NCBI GenBank assembly: GCA_031256155.1 | Contig: JAIRRD010000205.1 | Coordinates: 1 to 6,464 of the forward strand | Reading direction: 5' to 3' | Source: Holophagales bacterium | GTDB lineage: Bacteria > Acidobacteriota > Holophagae > Holophagales > Holophagaceae | Length of the DNA: 6,464 nucleotides | Shown here: positions 4,890 to 6,464 of the stretch, in pieces | How the letters are laid out: each line of letters starts with the position of its first letter | Numbering within the stretch: the stretch's first letter is position 1 | The notes under the pieces: model-generated | Told to the model about the DNA's origin: nothing | Seen by the model: the letters and a program-made list of their open reading frames with translations, nothing else | Database searches by the model: none | Program-made: the position numbers and the translations under genes

Positions 4890-6251
4890 ATGACAATTCA
4901 GCTAAAGGACCTTGCCAAGTCTGTTTTGGAGGCCGAATACGCCGTTCGCGGCCCCATAGTTACCCGCGCTCAGGAATTAGAACGCCAGGGCAGGGAAATT
5001 ATTTACTGCAATATAGGAAACCCGCAGGCACTCAAACAAAAGCCCCTGACTTTTATCAGGCAAGTCCTCTCCATTTGCCAATATCCAGACTTGATTGACA
5101 AATGTCCGGAACAATTTCCGCCTGATGTAATCGAAGCAGCTAAAAAACTGCTGGATGGCACCAAACACGGAGTTGGCGCTTATTCTGAGAGTAAAGGGGT
5201 TAAAGTTATCCGTGAAGCTGTGGCCGAATTTATCCATGAGAGAGACGCCATCCCTACTGACCCTGACGCAATTTATCTGACTGATGGTGCCTCCAAAGGA
5301 GTTCAGACCGCTTTGCGTATTCTTATAAGCGGACCCAACGATGGAGTAATGATTCCAATTCCCCAGTACCCGCTCTACAGCGCCACCCTGACTCTTTACG
5401 AAGGCAAGCAGATTGACTACTACCTTGATGAGAACAACGATTGGAAGCTCAGTAAGGACATGCTTGAAGTCAGCTTATTTGAAGCAAAAAAATTTGGAGT
5501 CAACATAAAAGCCATCTGCGTCCTCAACCCCGGCAATCCAACCGGTTCCGTACTGGATGCCAGCAACATTTCCATGATTATTGATTTTGCCAGAGAACAT
5601 AACCTATCAATCCTGGCCGATGAGGTCTATCAGGAAAACATCTATGCCCAGGGAAGCAGTTTTATTTCTTTTGCAAAGGTCATGGCAGAGAAGCGCGAGA
5701 GAGATGTCAGCCTCTTCAGTTTCCATAGCTGCTCAAAAGGGTTTTTGGGCGAGTGCGGCCAAAGGGGCGGATATATGGAAATCCGTAACGTTCCAAACGA
5801 AGTAGTTGAGCAGATAACAAAGTTGCAGTCAATTTCACTCTGCTCAAATCTTACCGGTCAGGTTGCCGTATATTGCATGGTAAATCCCCCAAAACCGGGC
5901 GCTCCAAGCCATGCTCAATATATAGCGGAGCGCGATGGCATTTTGAATGAACTCAAAAAGCGGGCTGTCATTTTGGCCGAGTCCCTGAATGAAATACCCG
6001 GAATAGAATGTAAAACCGTAGCTGGCGCAATGTACGCGTTCCCCAAAGTAGTACTGCCATCAGGTTGTACAGATGATATATATTGCATGGCACTCCTTGA
6101 AGAAGAAGGCATTTGTGTTGTTCCGGGTGCCGGTTTTGGTCAGGTTCCCGGTACAGCCCACTTCCGCACCACAATTTTGCCGCCGACAGACAAAATTCAA
6201 TCAGTGGTTGAAAGACTCAGAAAATTCCACTTGAGTTTCATGAATAAATGA
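4890..6251 (+). CDS. Alanine aminotransferase, eukaryote-like (PLP fold type I)
   Basis: A 453-residue cytoplasmic enzyme that should interconvert L-alanine plus 2-oxoglutarate with pyruvate plus L-glutamate. Landmarks: YAVRGPIVTRAQELE (17-31), IPIPQYPLYSATL (155-167), NPGNPTG (213-219), ADEVYQ (243-248), SFHSCSKGFLGECG (277-290) with the PLP-binding Lys283, and GAGFGQ then HFRTTILPP (424-432) with substrate-binding Arg426. These follow animal and plant alanine aminotransferases almost segment by segment, including TFIRQVLSICQYPDL (54-68). The likeness is clearly closer than to the usual bacterial AlaA, AlaC or AvtA. Length fits the family, and no organelle-targeting extension is present. The frame opens at 4818, but the ATG at 4890 has GGAG at 4880-4883 with 6-nt spacing and begins near the conserved region, so it is chosen. 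Its last 51 bp overlap a convergent gene. No terminator is visible after it. Confidence 0.9.
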   Translation: MTIQLKDLAKSVLEAEYAVRGPIVTRAQELERQGREIIYCNIGNPQALKQKPLTFIRQVLSICQYPDLIDKCPEQFPPDVIEAAKKLLDGTKHGVGAYSESKGVKVIREAVAEFIHERDAIPTDPDAIYLTDGASKGVQTALRILISGPNDGVMIPIPQYPLYSATLTLYEGKQIDYYLDENNDWKLSKDMLEVSLFEAKKFGVNIKAICVLNPGNPTGSVLDASNISMIIDFAREHNLSILADEVYQENIYAQGSSFISFAKVMAEKRERDVSLFSFHSCSKGFLGECGQRGGYMEIRNVPNEVVEQITKLQSISLCSNLTGQVAVYCMVNPPKPGAPSHAQYIAERDGILNELKKRAVILAESLNEIPGIECKTVAGAMYAFPKVVLPSGCTDDIYCMALLEEEGICVVPGAGFGQVPGTAHFRTTILPPTDKIQSVVERLRKFHLSFMNK

Positions 6252-6452
6252 GCCACTTGCAAAACCTAAGAAGTCGTCAACCGATATTATGGGGTTCTCC
6301 GATTTTCCAAGAAAAGGGCATGTAAAGTCTTTTGTTTTAACTGGAATCAAGCGTATTTCATCGTTTTCTTTGTATACACGGATTGTGTCGGCTTGAAACA
6401 TGGAAAAAAGGGGTTCGGGAAGAGCTTTGGTTTCCATCAGGATTTCGGTCAT
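6201..6452 (-). CDS. Small uncharacterised protein, convergently overlapping the aminotransferase gene
   Basis: An 83-residue soluble protein of unknown function. Its N-terminal half (METKALPEPL at 6-15, then IRVYKENDEIRLIPVK at 24-39) resembles short bacterial proteins with a small beta-rich core that are often found as antitoxin-like or AbrB-like singletons; this is recalled only loosely and no function is claimed. Its middle (CPFLG, then DDFLGF) may match the linker of the same family. GGAG at the window edge (6461-6464) stands eight bases ahead of the ATG at 6452, supporting that start over the internal ATG at 6437. Its last 51 bases lie opposite the end of the aminotransferase gene. Anything upstream that it may be paired with is outside the window. 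Confidence 0.6.
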   Translation of the reverse strand: MTEILMETKALPEPLFSMFQADTIRVYKENDEIRLIPVKTKDFTCPFLGKSENPIISVDDFLGFASGSFIHETQVEFSESFNH

Positions 6453-6464
6453 GGCTGATGCTCC

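Overview
The window looks like chromosomal DNA from a Gram-negative (diderm) bacterium of moderate GC content. The evidence is a type IV/type II-like pseudopilin, a periplasmic PBP4-type peptidoglycan hydrolase with a signal peptide, and short bacterial operons with recognisable Shine-Dalgarno sites. The pseudopilin is of a kind I associate with Acidobacteriota and other less-studied diderm phyla, and the alanine aminotransferase is of the form best known from eukaryotes. I cannot place the organism more closely from sequence alone. No transposase, integrase, CRISPR array, tRNA or rRNA is visible.

Layout. Positions 1-289 are non-coding and packed with inverted repeats (11-54, 63-78, 84-117, 232-273); one of them carries a good sigma70-like promoter (92-120) pointing toward the 3' end of the next gene. 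Positions 124-231 show nothing I can name. A minus-strand block follows. A 67-residue cold-shock protein (2376 down to 2173) ends at a hairpin terminator (about 2110-2152). Downstream, a pseudopilin (2051 to 1440) and a DacB/PBP4 D-Ala-D-Ala carboxypeptidase (1438 to 290) are separated by one base and are surely co-transcribed.

On the plus strand, starting at 2546, is a tight three-gene unit: a YdfG-type short-chain dehydrogenase, a glycerophosphodiester phosphodiesterase-like protein that has lost most of its catalytic residues, and a 48-residue protein with eight cysteines. It converges on a minus-strand guanine deaminase (4695 to 4198). The 194-bp divergent gap between that deaminase and the following aminotransferase holds a diverged second copy of the hairpin seen at 232-273, followed directly by a perfect -10 box. 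The eukaryote-like alanine aminotransferase (4890-6251) then converges on, and overlaps by 51 bp, a small uncharacterised minus-strand gene (6452 to 6201).

Functionally this is mostly housekeeping and small-molecule metabolism: purine salvage or catabolism, alanine/glutamate transamination, carbonyl reduction, cell-wall trimming and RNA chaperoning. No obvious defence or mobile system is present. The points most worth a second look are the catalytically degenerate GDPD protein in its small operon, and the dispersed intergenic palindromes that carry promoter-like signals.
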